Translations under genes and position numbers: made by a program
Shown here: one piece after another, positions 36,887 through 46,000 of the stretch
Position numbering within the stretch: position 1 is the stretch's first letter
Layout: every line of letters begins with the position of its first letter
Notes under the pieces: model-generated
Seen by the model: only the letters and a program-made list of their open reading frames with translations
Databases searched by the model: none
Told to the model about the DNA's origin: nothing
Assembly (NCBI RefSeq): GCF_003992255.1
Contig: NZ_RQVA01000009.1
Coordinates: forward strand, 1-64,000
DNA from: F0422 sp003992255
GTDB taxonomy: Bacteria > Bacillota > Negativicutes > Veillonellales > Veillonellaceae
Length of the DNA: 64,000 nt
Direction: 5' to 3'

Positions 36887-38068
36887 TTACCACCATTCAT
36901 TAATATATGTATTTTGTCTTGGGTAGGCACGGTTCAATACTTCTAAAATATCTTCCGGCCCTTCTAATTTTTCCTCAAAGGCCAATTCTGTGGCACTCAT
37001 ACGGCCCATTAGCAATAACCCTAAGGAACCTACGGAGAACACTAGTTTCGCATTCACGTCTACATGATCTTTATGCTTCACGATGTGTGCTTTTCCCTCT
37101 TTATAGGACACTACATAGGTACCGTGATTCCAAGGACATAGTTCATCGCGTACCCCAAATTGGATAGCTCCTTCTAAGGCTACTGGAACGGGGATACTCT
37201 CCATAGCTAATTTCACATCCACGATACGACTCATCATAAACGGCATCGTGCTATGCCCCACTTTTCCATCTGGCTGAAAGATATACCCTTGATCGATCAT
37301 ACCTTCGTTCCAACGTACACTTTCACCTTGGGAGCGATGATTATATAAGAAGTTCAATAACGACTTCTGTGCTCGACGTGTCGTGTACACAAATTCTGAC
37401 ACACTGATTTCAGGCTCTCCTAATCGATAGAAACAATACCCTTCTAATTGGCCAGAATCATTTTTCACGTACCCTACTTGTACGCCTTCTGCGAATAGGG
37501 ACTCTAACAAACGAACCCATTCTTTTTCTTTGCGCAAAGAATAGCCCGACAATGGTTTTGTATATGTTTCGTATACGCCAGCCAATCGTTTCCACTCGCG
37601 TGGGGATCGCAACATGCCAAAGGATAGCTCATGGCTCGTCAACGGACGAAGATCATCTAGCTTCATCGTTTGCACCCATTGGTGTGCATATAATTCCCAA
37701 CCATATTGTTGGTAAAAGCCCGCTTTCGATGGCATCAAAATGGTTAACCCTTGACCTCGTTTTTTCAACTCTTCTAAGGCTGCTTTCAATAATTTTTTAC
37801 CAACTCCATGACGGCGCATAATAGGATCCGTAGCCACCCCAATCATATAGCTCATAGGGAGGTTCACGCCACGAACACGAATTGTATTTTGTCGCAAATG
37901 AACGGTACTCACTAAATAACTGTGATCGATACCGACCATCGTATTGTCCGCTTCATAAGCTTTTTCGAAATAATAATTAAAAAATGGATGCCCTTCTGGC
38001 TCGAAGCAGTAGGCCCACAAACGTTTTACATCATTGAAATCCGTCTCTTTTGCTATTCTAAACTTCAA
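36887..38068 (-). CDS. Eis-like GNAT acetyltransferase
   Basis: A 393-residue protein of the Eis type: an N-terminal GNAT domain with the acetyl-CoA loop DPIMRRHGVGKKLLKAALEEL, a second degenerate GNAT-like domain, and a C-terminal SCP2-like segment. Mycobacterial Eis acetylates aminoglycosides and peptides; the substrate here is unknown. I place the start at TTG 38068 (LKFRIAKETDFNDV), with GAGGG six bases upstream, because the longer GTG frame adds 10 non-conserved residues. Confidence 0.82.
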   Translation of the reverse strand: MKFRIAKETDFNDVKRLWAYCFEPEGHPFFNYYFEKAYEADNTMVGIDHSYLVSTVHLRQNTIRVRGVNLPMSYMIGVATDPIMRRHGVGKKLLKAALEELKKRGQGLTILMPSKAGFYQQYGWELYAHQWVQTMKLDDLRPLTSHELSFGMLRSPREWKRLAGVYETYTKPLSGYSLRKEKEWVRLLESLFAEGVQVGYVKNDSGQLEGYCFYRLGEPEISVSEFVYTTRRAQKSLLNFLYNHRSQGESVRWNEGMIDQGYIFQPDGKVGHSTMPFMMSRIVDVKLAMESIPVPVALEGAIQFGVRDELCPWNHGTYVVSYKEGKAHIVKHKDHVDVNAKLVFSVGSLGLLLMGRMSATELAFEEKLEGPEDILEVLNRAYPRQNTYINEWW

Positions 38069-38133
38069 AATTATCCCTCTTCCATAGATATGGTACACAT
38101 ACTAACAGTTCAATTCATCTATCTTATTATTAT

Positions 38134-38166
38134 ATAAAAAAATAAGGGTCTACTGCTAGACCCTTT
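38134..38166 (-). terminator. Terminator after the LysE-type gene
   Basis: The 9-bp perfect stem AAGGGTCTA / TAGACCCTT with a four-base loop is followed by ATTTTTTTATA on the minus strand. Confidence 0.85.
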
Positions 38167-38240
38167 ATACACTTCTTTTGTGAAAGTTTACAGATCCAAC
38201 AACTTACTCTGTTGTACTGTATATAAAACAAAGTGTTAGC

Positions 38241-38849
38241 TTATAGATACATAAACACACCATCTACAAATAATTTTGCTCCGTAGCCGAATAAGATGAG
38301 TCCACAAATGCGATTAATCCAAATGAGCTGAGAAATTTGTATCCGCTTGGCTAACTTATGAATGACCGTAGACAAGGCACCAAACCAAGCAAAGGCAGAT
38401 ACGATATACCCCAACAAGAAATATATAGCGGCATCCTCTGGAATGCTAGCTTTCACAGCGCCGAACATCATCGTCACATCGATCAGTGCCTGTGGGTTCA
38501 ACCATGCCACCGCAAAGGCTGTGGTCACAATATTCCAAATCGTCACATTCGTATCCATGTGAGATACTTGTGGTTCTGAATTAAACACGGTATAACCCAT
38601 ATAAAAAATAACGGCCCCACCCAATAGTAGAATAATGCCTTTCAGAAATGGCCATATATCAAAGATAGCACCGATGCCATAAAAAGCAGACACGCTTAAT
38701 GTAATATCAAAAAATGCCACAATTAAAATGGTAATCACAATGCGAGATACCTTTTGGACCAACGCGGTATTCACAATAAATAGGTTTTGCATTCCAATGG
38801 GTGCCAATACGGCAAATCCCAATAGAAGCCCTTCCCAAAAATAGGTCAT
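38241..38849 (-). CDS. LysE/ArgO-family exporter
   Basis: A 202-residue membrane protein with about six helices. The family signature is at the N-terminus (GFAVLAPIGMQNLFIVNTAL), and the conserved AWLNPQALIDV segment is in the middle. Family members export basic amino acids; the wider LysE superfamily also includes metal exporters such as MntP. The ATG at 38849 follows AAAGGAG. A structured leader resembling the yybP-ykoY manganese riboswitch lies directly upstream, which raises the possibility of metal-linked control. Confidence 0.85.
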   Translation of the reverse strand: MTYFWEGLLLGFAVLAPIGMQNLFIVNTALVQKVSRIVITILIVAFFDITLSVSAFYGIGAIFDIWPFLKGIILLLGGAVIFYMGYTVFNSEPQVSHMDTNVTIWNIVTTAFAVAWLNPQALIDVTMMFGAVKASIPEDAAIYFLLGYIVSAFAWFGALSTVIHKLAKRIQISQLIWINRICGLILFGYGAKLFVDGVFMYL

Positions 38850-38904
38850 ATTGGCTCCTTTCATTATCTACATCCATTCTGTTACTACCTAGGTATTGTA
38901 CGGC

Positions 38905-38980
38905 TTGACGTGAAGTCTTGTACAGTACCAGTAAGCGCGTCCCCAGATGACATCGCCAAGAACGAGCTACTTTTTAACCA
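38905..38980 (-). ncRNA. Riboswitch-like leader, possibly yybP-ykoY (Mn2+) class
   Basis: On the minus strand the leader has, in order, AAGTAGC (38966-38972), a short hairpin, GTCATC (38946-38951), another hairpin, ACTGGT (38927-38932) and CAAGACTT (38913-38920). Manganese riboswitches of this class have AGTAGC, GTCRTC, a CCGGY-like loop and CAAGACYTT in the same order. The AAGT and ACTT ends can pair to close it. TGTAC...GTACA downstream could form a competing hairpin. The match is by eye and the usual GGGG before AGTAGC is missing. Confidence 0.45.
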
Positions 38981-38985
38981 ACGAG

Positions 38986-39028
38986 AAAATAAAACTCCTA
39001 GGAACCTATGCTATTGTCCCTAGGAATT
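38986..39028 (-). terminator. Terminator after the DUF2156 gene
   Basis: A 13-bp stem around CCTAGG (39016-39028 with 38993-39005) pairs completely in minus-strand RNA with two G-U wobbles and is followed by TTTATTTT. The wobbles show which strand is terminated. Confidence 0.75.
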
Positions 39029-39040
39029 ACATGCTATATG

Positions 39041-39958
39041 TTATAGAGTGTCATCACAGCTGCCCTGTTTGATGCAACGGGCATCAAATTTTTCTGCAAA
39101 ATGGTCTGGATGATACGATTCTTTTGCCATGCGAAGACCTGGCAATCCCATATCCTCTTCACGGTTGATAAATTTTGTATCGGCGAATTCATGACGAATA
39201 AATTCATTGTTGATGGCTTGATACAAACCACGAATAGTCGGATTTGCTTTTTCAATGTGGATCAACGCCATGTGTTCATTCAGCATTTCCCCAATCGTGA
39301 AAGCCTCGACATGTCCGAACAGTTTAATGCATCCGCCCACAAGACCTAATGCATCCCAATGATCAAAGAGTAAGTTGATAGCTGTCAACTCATCTTCAAT
39401 GCCTTCTTCATGATGAGTTTCTACCCATTGTGCTGCCGCTTCTCGGCAAAGTGGAATTGTAGTCTCATCAATGGGCATATATTCATAGTTAGAATATTGC
39501 ATACGGAATTGATTTAAATGATTTTTCTTTTGACGTAACTTTTTACCAGCTAAGGTAATCATATCTTCTGTACGATAAATATATTCAAAGTTATCTCTGT
39601 CTGCAGTAAATTCATAACAATCTGGACATAGCTTTTGCATCCGTTCCATCATAATAGGGTTAACACCTTTTAATAAAAATGGAATTTGATTGTCTTTGAA
39701 CCATTCCTTAGCCATTTGTAAACCATCGACAAATTTGGCATCTTTTCCTGCAAATGGTGGCAGCATAAATGGAGTGTCCGTCACTCCGCCACCTTTAATA
39801 AATAATACGCCTTCTTCTTCTGCCCAAGTAATGCCATACGCATCTTGCCACATAAACAATGTAGTAAAACTGTTATCTGACGCTTCATAATGATGCTCTG
39901 CAAAATACGCATCAATACGGGGCTTATCTTCTAAGGTAAAACGCTTAAAGTCTAAAAT
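39041..39958 (-). CDS. DUF2156 protein (phosphatidylglycerol lysyltransferase C-domain-like), AUU start
   Basis: A 305-residue acyltransferase-like protein (duplicated GNAT-like fold), related to the catalytic part of lysyl-phosphatidylglycerol synthases but soluble. Conserved family text begins upstream of any ATG: LDFKRFTLEDKPRIDAYF, then SFTTLFMWQDAYGI. The only usable initiator is ATT at 39956-39958, with GGAGG 8 bases upstream; an in-frame TAG at 39971-39973 blocks longer starts. Otherwise TTG at 39859 would give a truncated 272-residue form without a ribosome-binding site. Substrate unknown. Confidence 0.78.
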   Translation of the reverse strand: MLDFKRFTLEDKPRIDAYFAEHHYEASDNSFTTLFMWQDAYGITWAEEEGVLFIKGGGVTDTPFMLPPFAGKDAKFVDGLQMAKEWFKDNQIPFLLKGVNPIMMERMQKLCPDCYEFTADRDNFEYIYRTEDMITLAGKKLRQKKNHLNQFRMQYSNYEYMPIDETTIPLCREAAAQWVETHHEEGIEDELTAINLLFDHWDALGLVGGCIKLFGHVEAFTIGEMLNEHMALIHIEKANPTIRGLYQAINNEFIRHEFADTKFINREEDMGLPGLRMAKESYHPDHFAEKFDARCIKQGSCDDTL

Positions 39959-40155
39959 AGGACTCGCCTCCTAATACACTGATTTTATGATATAACATTA
40001 CTATTATATGCTATTCATCGATAAAATTCAATGCAGAAAAGTATAATGCCATTTCGAGTAGTAACCATGTGGCGCACCTTTACTACCTAAACACTGAGGA
40101 ACGCAGTTACGAGTAGCAGCCTTTGTTGCGTTCGTAACCACCTAAATTACGAAAA

Positions 40156-40230
40156 CGCAAAAAGACCGCAACATGCTCCTGAACAAACCTACCGTAGGAT
40201 CAGTTTGAGAAGGAGTATGTTACGGTCTTT
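40156..40230 (-). terminator. Large terminator after gyrA
   Basis: A 20-bp stem with one G-U pair and one mismatch (40161-40180 with 40211-40230) encloses a smaller hairpin and is followed on the minus strand by TTTTTGCGTTTT. The remaining gap 39974-40155 is AT-rich with an imperfect repeat (GTAGTAACC-like) of no evident function; a TATAAT near 40004-40009 on the minus strand may serve the DUF2156 gene. Confidence 0.85.
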
Positions 40231-40288
40231 CCTTATACATAATTAGCTATACAAACGCCACAGGCTACATAACGAAACAAGTGACGAC

Positions 40289-42763
40289 TTAAAACAAGCT
40301 TTCGTCTTCTTTTAGCTCTTCACTCGAGATAACCGCCACAGAGGCAATTTTATCTCCTTCGTCTAAGTTCTGTGTTTTCACGCCAGAAATGGCTTTACTT
40401 TTCTTCACAGCAATGTCGTTCACGTCAAAGCGAATGATCTTGCCTTGTTCAGAAATCAGCATCATTTCATCGTTGTCATTTACGATTTCTACAGCTACTA
40501 CTTCGCCAGTTTTGTCCGTGATTTTAAAGTTTTTCGTTCCTTTGCCACCACGTTTTTGCACGGTATAGGAGCTTTCTACATTGCGTTTGCCATAGCCTTC
40601 TTCACTGATGGTGAAGACTTGGCATTCTTCGCCAGTACCATGAATGATGCTAGCACCTACCACTTCATCGCCAGCGTTTAGGTTGATACCTTTCACGCCA
40701 CGAGCAGCGCGTTTCATCAAGCGTACATCTGCTTCATGGAAACGAATCGCCATACCTTTTTTCGTACCTAGCAATACATCTTGGTTGCCATAGGTCAAGC
40801 CTACAGAGATCAACTGATCCCCTTCGTCCAATGCCACTGCATTCAAGCCGCCACGGCGGATGTTGCGGTATTCATCGATGGATGTCCGCTTCACAACGCC
40901 CTGTTTTGTGACCATGAACAAGTTCACATCGCTAGAGATGCGTTCTAAGTCGATCATGTTCGTCACTGTTTCTCCTACATTAAGAGGAAGTACGTTGATG
41001 ATGGCTGTACCACGAGAGTTACGGCTCGATGCTTCTGGCACTTCGTAAGCTTTCAAACGGTACGCACGGCCTGTGGATGTGAAGAATAATAATGTGTTAT
41101 GGGTTCGCACATGCATAATTTGCGCCACATAATCATCTTCTTTCGTTTTCATACCCACAACGCCTACGCCGCCCTTATGTTGGTTGCGGTACACATTGGC
41201 ATTCATGCGTTTGATATAGCCTTGACGAGTTAAAGTGATCACCATTTCTTCGTCAGCAATTAAATCTTCTACATCAAAGTCAGAGGTATCGATTGTGATT
41301 TCACTACGACGTTTGTCGCCATATTTTTCTTTCATGGCAATCAATTCTTCTTTGATGATTTCACGTTGACGTTCATCGGAGGCTAAGATCGCTTTCAAAT
41401 CCGCAATCAACACCAATAATGCCGCGTGTTCTTCTTCGATTTTTTCACGTTCCAAGCCTGTTAAACGAGCTAAACGCATATCTAAAATAGCGTTCGCTTG
41501 AATTTCTGTAAGGCTGAACTTTTCAATCAAAGCGGTCCGAGCAATATCTGTAGTTTGAGAACTACGGATAGTATGGATAACCTCATCAATGTGATCTAAA
41601 GCAATTAGCAAGCCTTCCAATACGTGCGCACGAGCTTCTGCTTTTGCCAAGTCGAACTCTGTACGGCGTACGATGACTTCTTGACGGTGCGTTAAGTAGT
41701 GACCTAATACTTCTTTCAAAGTCAATACTTTTGGATGGCCTTTTACCAATGCCAACATAATCACGCCGAATGTATCTTGTAATTGTGTGTGTTTATATAA
41801 TTTATTCAACACGATATCTGGTTGCACGTCAGCACGCAATTCGATGACGATACGAAGACCACGGCGGTCACTTTCATCACGAAGGGCTGTAATGCCGTCC
41901 ACCACTTTATCACGGCTTAAATCTGCAATAGTTGCAATCAAGCGTGCTTTATTCACTTGGTACGGAATTTCTGTGACCACAATACGGTGTTTACCTTTCG
42001 TCATAGCCTCAATATGAGCTTTCGCACGCATTTTGATGCTACCACGACCTGTGGCGTAGGCTTTTTTAATGCCCTCACGACCAAGGATAGACGCCCCTGT
42101 TGGGAAGTCTGGACCTTTGATGGCCGTCATCAATTGGTTCACATCCACTTCTGGATCGTCGATGAGCATTACAAGACCATCTACCACTTCCCCTAAGTTG
42201 TGGGGCGGAATGTTCGTCGCCATCCCAACGGCAATGCCGGCGGAACCATTGATTAACAAGTTCGGAATCTTTGCTGGAAGTACAGTTGGTTCTTCCAAAG
42301 ATTCGTCATAGTTCGGCATGAAGTCCACTGTTTTCTTCTCAATATCTGCGAGCATTTCTGTCGCAATACGAGACATACGAACTTCTGTATACCGCATAGC
42401 CGCAGCGGAGTCCCCGTCAATGGAACCGAAGTTACCATGACCATCCACCAGTGGATATCTTGTATTAAAATCTTGGGCCAAACGCACCGTTGCGTCGTAC
42501 ACAGAGCTATCACCATGTGGATGGTATTTACCAAGTACGTCGCCGACGATACGAGCCGATTTTTTGTACGGTTTCGACGGTGTCATGCCTGTTTCATGCA
42601 TCGCATATAGAATACGACGGTGTACAGGTTTCAACCCATCGCGTACATCTGGAAGGGCGCGCATAACGATAACGCTCATAGCGTAATCGATGTAGGAACT
42701 GCGCATTTCTTTATCGATTTGGACCGGCACAATCTTGCCGTGACTCCAAGCCTTTTCCTCCAT
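40289..42763 (-). CDS. gyrA: DNA gyrase subunit A
   Basis: An 824-residue topoisomerase subunit that cleaves and rejoins DNA during negative supercoiling. The catalytic tyrosine is Tyr125 in AAMRYTEVRM. The quinolone-binding positions are Ser86 and Asp90 in HPHGDSSVYD, the susceptible-type residues. The C-terminal wheel has the GyrA box (VQKRGGKGTKNF), which identifies gyrase rather than topoisomerase IV. The ATG follows GAGGTG. It stands alone, without gyrB next to it, and ends in a large terminator. Confidence 0.97.
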   Translation of the reverse strand: MEEKAWSHGKIVPVQIDKEMRSSYIDYAMSVIVMRALPDVRDGLKPVHRRILYAMHETGMTPSKPYKKSARIVGDVLGKYHPHGDSSVYDATVRLAQDFNTRYPLVDGHGNFGSIDGDSAAAMRYTEVRMSRIATEMLADIEKKTVDFMPNYDESLEEPTVLPAKIPNLLINGSAGIAVGMATNIPPHNLGEVVDGLVMLIDDPEVDVNQLMTAIKGPDFPTGASILGREGIKKAYATGRGSIKMRAKAHIEAMTKGKHRIVVTEIPYQVNKARLIATIADLSRDKVVDGITALRDESDRRGLRIVIELRADVQPDIVLNKLYKHTQLQDTFGVIMLALVKGHPKVLTLKEVLGHYLTHRQEVIVRRTEFDLAKAEARAHVLEGLLIALDHIDEVIHTIRSSQTTDIARTALIEKFSLTEIQANAILDMRLARLTGLEREKIEEEHAALLVLIADLKAILASDERQREIIKEELIAMKEKYGDKRRSEITIDTSDFDVEDLIADEEMVITLTRQGYIKRMNANVYRNQHKGGVGVVGMKTKEDDYVAQIMHVRTHNTLLFFTSTGRAYRLKAYEVPEASSRNSRGTAIINVLPLNVGETVTNMIDLERISSDVNLFMVTKQGVVKRTSIDEYRNIRRGGLNAVALDEGDQLISVGLTYGNQDVLLGTKKGMAIRFHEADVRLMKRAARGVKGINLNAGDEVVGASIIHGTGEECQVFTISEEGYGKRNVESSYTVQKRGGKGTKNFKITDKTGEVVAVEIVNDNDEMMLISEQGKIIRFDVNDIAVKKSKAISGVKTQNLDEGDKIASVAVISSEELKEDESLF

Positions 42764-42917
42764 TGTATCACCTCATTTTACAATACTGATTATATAACTA
42801 ATCCATTATACCATTTTATGCACTTTTTTTCTATCTTTTTACATGAAAGTTTCAATACACTCAAATTTTAATGCTTATGAAAGTATATCTCGTATAATTA
42901 TTCCTGTAAACCTATCC

Positions 42918-44072
42918 TTATTTGCTTAACATCGCCTCATTTAATCGATTCATACGGAACATTTCCACCACATCGATCATAAAGCGTTCATTGTGGATAG
43001 GGTTCACATCCATTTTGAATAGGTGTGACGTGCAGTGACAATCACTGCAACCAAAGCCTTTCACCTCGTCTACACTAATAGCCTTCATTGCCTTCGCCAA
43101 TTCACATTCTAAATCGCTAGAGCTACGAATCGGTAAGGCTGCCACAACAGTGCTGACACTTCGCAAATAATCTAGATGCCAATGTTTTTGTTTCCGCTTC
43201 CGTTTATGACGTTCTATGCGTTTTCCTAAATTGGCTTTCGCTGACCCTACATAGATATAATACCCAGCTTCAAAATGCATGTCTCCCTTACTGCCGATGG
43301 TTACGGTCACTGGCTCTTCCACCTGCAACACCATGAGGTAATCCCCTCGGTCCTCCGCTTCTCGTTGCACCGCTGCATCATTGTATAAGCACTCACGCAC
43401 CACTGTAGGCTTAGTAAATTCTGGTGTCCACTGCAATGCCATCGCCTTCCAGTCTAATTGTGGTGCTACCTCTATAAATGTCTTCGTAAATTCCAAATCC
43501 GTGTGAAAGTCTGGAGAAAACCACAATGCTCGTTCCCACTGCACTAAGAATAGAATCCCCGTGCGATATCCCTCTTGTTGCAACTCTTGAAGATGCAACA
43601 AATGTTTTCGACCACGCTCCGTCACCGCATCAGGGAACATCGCTCCTTGATCGCCAAACAGTGTACAAGACTTCACTTCCAATAAAAATCGCTCTTCTTT
43701 ATCATTGGTGAGAAGCAAATCAAAACGACTATGACCCACCGTGTATTCACGGCGTACCACACGCCACTCTTCCCATCCTGGAATGAGTTGTTCCACAATC
43801 ATGTACTCCGCCATGTCATTACAATAATTGGTGTCTAACATGATGGGCACACCATCTCGTTCAATACCGATGACACGATATTGCGTTTTCGCGCCTTCTT
43901 TCGGATGATGCACTACATACATCTTCACCCCTACAAAGAGGAGCTCCCACATACGACCCGGATTTGGTAAATGAGCCACTATGATCTGTCCCTGTAATTC
44001 TAAATGGACCACAAATCGGTTCGGTCGCTCTACAAAGGTAGCAACCTGTACATTTTCATATAATACTTTCAT
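42918..44072 (-). CDS. sfsA: SfsA fused to a DUF123 (GIY-YIG-like) domain
   Basis: A 384-residue two-domain protein. Residues 1 to about 230 are SfsA: ERPNRFVVHLELQGQIIVAHLPNPGRM, the nuclease-like DxxLxxxxxERFLLEVKSCTL and FPDAVTERGRKHL. About 245-384 is DUF123: GDYLMVLQ, GYYIYVGSAKANLGKRIERH, HWHLDYLR and GFGCSDCHCTSHLF. SfsA resembles DNA-binding nucleases and DUF123 is often joined to endonuclease III in archaea, so a DNA-repair role is plausible. It is read away from the DnaA-box cluster. A GTGAAAGTC copy is at 43503. Confidence 0.9.
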   Translation of the reverse strand: MKVLYENVQVATFVERPNRFVVHLELQGQIIVAHLPNPGRMWELLFVGVKMYVVHHPKEGAKTQYRVIGIERDGVPIMLDTNYCNDMAEYMIVEQLIPGWEEWRVVRREYTVGHSRFDLLLTNDKEERFLLEVKSCTLFGDQGAMFPDAVTERGRKHLLHLQELQQEGYRTGILFLVQWERALWFSPDFHTDLEFTKTFIEVAPQLDWKAMALQWTPEFTKPTVVRECLYNDAAVQREAEDRGDYLMVLQVEEPVTVTIGSKGDMHFEAGYYIYVGSAKANLGKRIERHKRKRKQKHWHLDYLRSVSTVVAALPIRSSSDLECELAKAMKAISVDEVKGFGCSDCHCTSHLFKMDVNPIHNERFMIDVVEMFRMNRLNEAMLSK

Positions 44073-44275
44073 ATATATCCTTACGTTTTATCACTTCATA
44101 TAACATCATTATTAACCCATCTTCGTATCGTATTCTACGATAGGTTTAATACATATATCTAGATTTATATAATATATTAATCAAGATTAATACATTACAA
44201 AAATCATCAAAAAAGATAAAATTTCTCTACTCACAGTGCTCTAACATTCTAATTAGTAACACATACACACTATTC

Positions 44276-44509
44276 TGTGGATAACCATGTGAGTATCCTG
44301 TGCCTAATCTGTGTGTAAGCTCCAAGTTATTCACTCATTATTCACTGATATGTGGATAACTCTGTGATTATCTTGTGTATACTCTGTGTGTAATCCTAAG
44401 TTATCTTTACTATTTGTTTATTTTTGTCATAACTTAATCACTTTTTGTGGATAATTCTGTGTGTAACTTTAAATTTCCCGTGTATAAGCCGTGTATAGTT
44501 TGTGAATAA
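44276..44509. other. Dense DnaA-box cluster
   Basis: In 234 bases there are three perfect TGTGGATAA boxes (44276, 44351, 44446), three TGTGTGTAA (44310, 44385, 44458), further one- or two-mismatch boxes (44374, 44479, 44490, 44501) and two opposite-strand TTATTCACT boxes (44327, 44338). AT-rich DNA follows to 44700. It lies between divergent genes in a 740-base gap; 44073-44275 holds nothing else recognised. Gene order suggests oriC is beyond 64 kb, so this may be a titration or regulatory cluster rather than the origin. Confidence 0.75.
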
Positions 44510-44811
44510 AATTCGTTGCCTCAGCTACATACAAGAACCACTTCTTATAGTATACTAAGAGCATAGGCTTTCGCCTAGTCATGTATAGCAATTATATAAT
44601 TTATTTTCATGAAACTGTATTCTAACACAATTTGATGTAAAATACTTGTTATAATTTTATACATACTACTACATAACATATAAATAGGTATACAGCCCTT
44701 CACTAGATTGACTAGATACATTATAGCTATCCAATATCATCTATATTAGGGACAATACCTTCTTTCATATACAAACATAAACAACATTTACTCAATTTTA
44801 AGGAGATACAC

Positions 44812-45999
44812 ATGGCACAAGTGGCAGGCAATTTACAACGTATCCGCAACGGGAAACGCACGTACGCGATTACCCCTCGCATACCTGGTGGTTTCGTACA
44901 ACCACAAATGTTACAAAAATTTATCGACGTGGCAAACACATTCCACGCAACTTTGAAAATTACAGGTGCTCAACGCATCATGATTACAAACCTAAAGGCA
45001 GAAGATGTAGACAAAGCGTGGGCCATGCTCGGCATGGAACCAGCGCATACCGTATCCAATCGTGTTCGTTCTGTGAAATTCTGTCCTGGCACGACATTCT
45101 GCAAACGTGCGAAACAAGACAGCGTACATTTAGGTATGCAATTAGAACGAAAATACATCTCTAAAGAAATGCCTTCTAAAATGAAAATTGGCGTATCTGG
45201 TTGTCCTAACTCTTGCGCCGAAGCCATCACAAAAGATATCGGCGTTATCGGTAATGACCAAGGTTGGCAAATCTATGCAGGTGGTAGCGCTGGCGCTCAT
45301 CCACGCTTAGGCGATTTAATCACAGAGGTGGCTACCGAAGAGGAAGTACTAGCCATCATCGACCGCATGATTACGTACTATAAAGAAAATGCGCAAATCG
45401 AGCGTATGGGCCAATTCATTGAACGCATCGGTCTTGCTGCTTTCAAAGCTGCTGTATTAGACACAGTGGATGCTGCAGAAACTGCTCCGAAAGCCGCTGC
45501 AGAACCAGCTGTCAAATTACCAGGTCAAGGCAATGCAGGTCTTGTAGAGGCAGCTGCACCGGCTAACAATAAAGGGGCCACTCCACTTTCACCAGGACAA
45601 CTAATTACAAAAGACACCATCGTTCGTCATATCGTCGACGTATATCCAGAATTGATTCCTATTTTGCAATCCATGGGCATGGGATGCCTTGGCTGTCCTT
45701 CTTCTACAGGGGAACCTCTATGGCAAGCGGCGAATATCCACGGTATGGACATCGATGAATTAGTGGCAAAACTCAATGCCGGTCGCAATGTATCTGAAAT
45801 TGCTATTACAAAAGATTCCATCATTCGTGATATTATAGATATGTATCCACAAACGGTGCCTGTGTTGCAATCCATCGGTATGGGTTGTCTTGGCTGTCCT
45901 TCCTCCACGGGGGAACCACTATGGCAAGCCGCTAGCATTCACGGCATGGATGTGGATGAACTTGTTTCTAAATTAGAAGTCGCACGAAAAGGAGCTTAA
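44812..45999 (+). CDS. Siroheme/4Fe-4S reductase-like protein with two DUF1858 domains
   Basis: A 395-residue protein. Residues 1 to about 75 form a nitrite/sulfite reductase ferredoxin-like half-domain (TYAITPRIPGGFVQPQML). The siroheme/4Fe-4S motif follows: CPGTTFCKRA and GCPNSCAEA. About 265-320 and 332-390 are near-identical DUF1858 domains with GMGCLGCPSSTGEPLWQA. It is shorter than a catalytic sulfite reductase, so a redox or sensing role is possible. AAGGAG precedes the ATG. The next gene begins right after its stop. Confidence 0.82.
   Translation: MAQVAGNLQRIRNGKRTYAITPRIPGGFVQPQMLQKFIDVANTFHATLKITGAQRIMITNLKAEDVDKAWAMLGMEPAHTVSNRVRSVKFCPGTTFCKRAKQDSVHLGMQLERKYISKEMPSKMKIGVSGCPNSCAEAITKDIGVIGNDQGWQIYAGGSAGAHPRLGDLITEVATEEEVLAIIDRMITYYKENAQIERMGQFIERIGLAAFKAAVLDTVDAAETAPKAAAEPAVKLPGQGNAGLVEAAAPANNKGATPLSPGQLITKDTIVRHIVDVYPELIPILQSMGMGCLGCPSSTGEPLWQAANIHGMDIDELVAKLNAGRNVSEIAITKDSIIRDIIDMYPQTVPVLQSIGMGCLGCPSSTGEPLWQAASIHGMDVDELVSKLEVARKGA
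45604..45978 (+). repeat. Tandem duplication of the DUF1858 segment
   Basis: Two in-frame units of about 58 codons, starting at 45604 and 45805, encode ITKDxI...YPxxxPxLQSxGMGCLGCPSS and so on, with only a few substitutions. The DNA is also clearly similar, consistent with a relatively recent internal duplication. Confidence 0.8.
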
Positions 46000-46000
46000 C

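Noticed and set aside
40289..42763. Topoisomerase IV ParC instead of gyrase A
   Set aside because: The C-terminal domain contains the GyrA box (QKRGGKG), which ParC lacks.
44276..44700. Calling the DnaA-box cluster the chromosomal origin
   Set aside because: The minus-strand order mnmE-mnmG-rsmG-parA-parB implies that oriC is past the right edge, and genes on both sides of the cluster are mostly co-directional. It cannot be excluded without whole-genome skew.
44727..44939. Antisense frame over the start of the siroheme-reductase-like gene
   Set aside because: It mirrors a clearly coding plus-strand gene with its own ribosome-binding site and conserved motifs.
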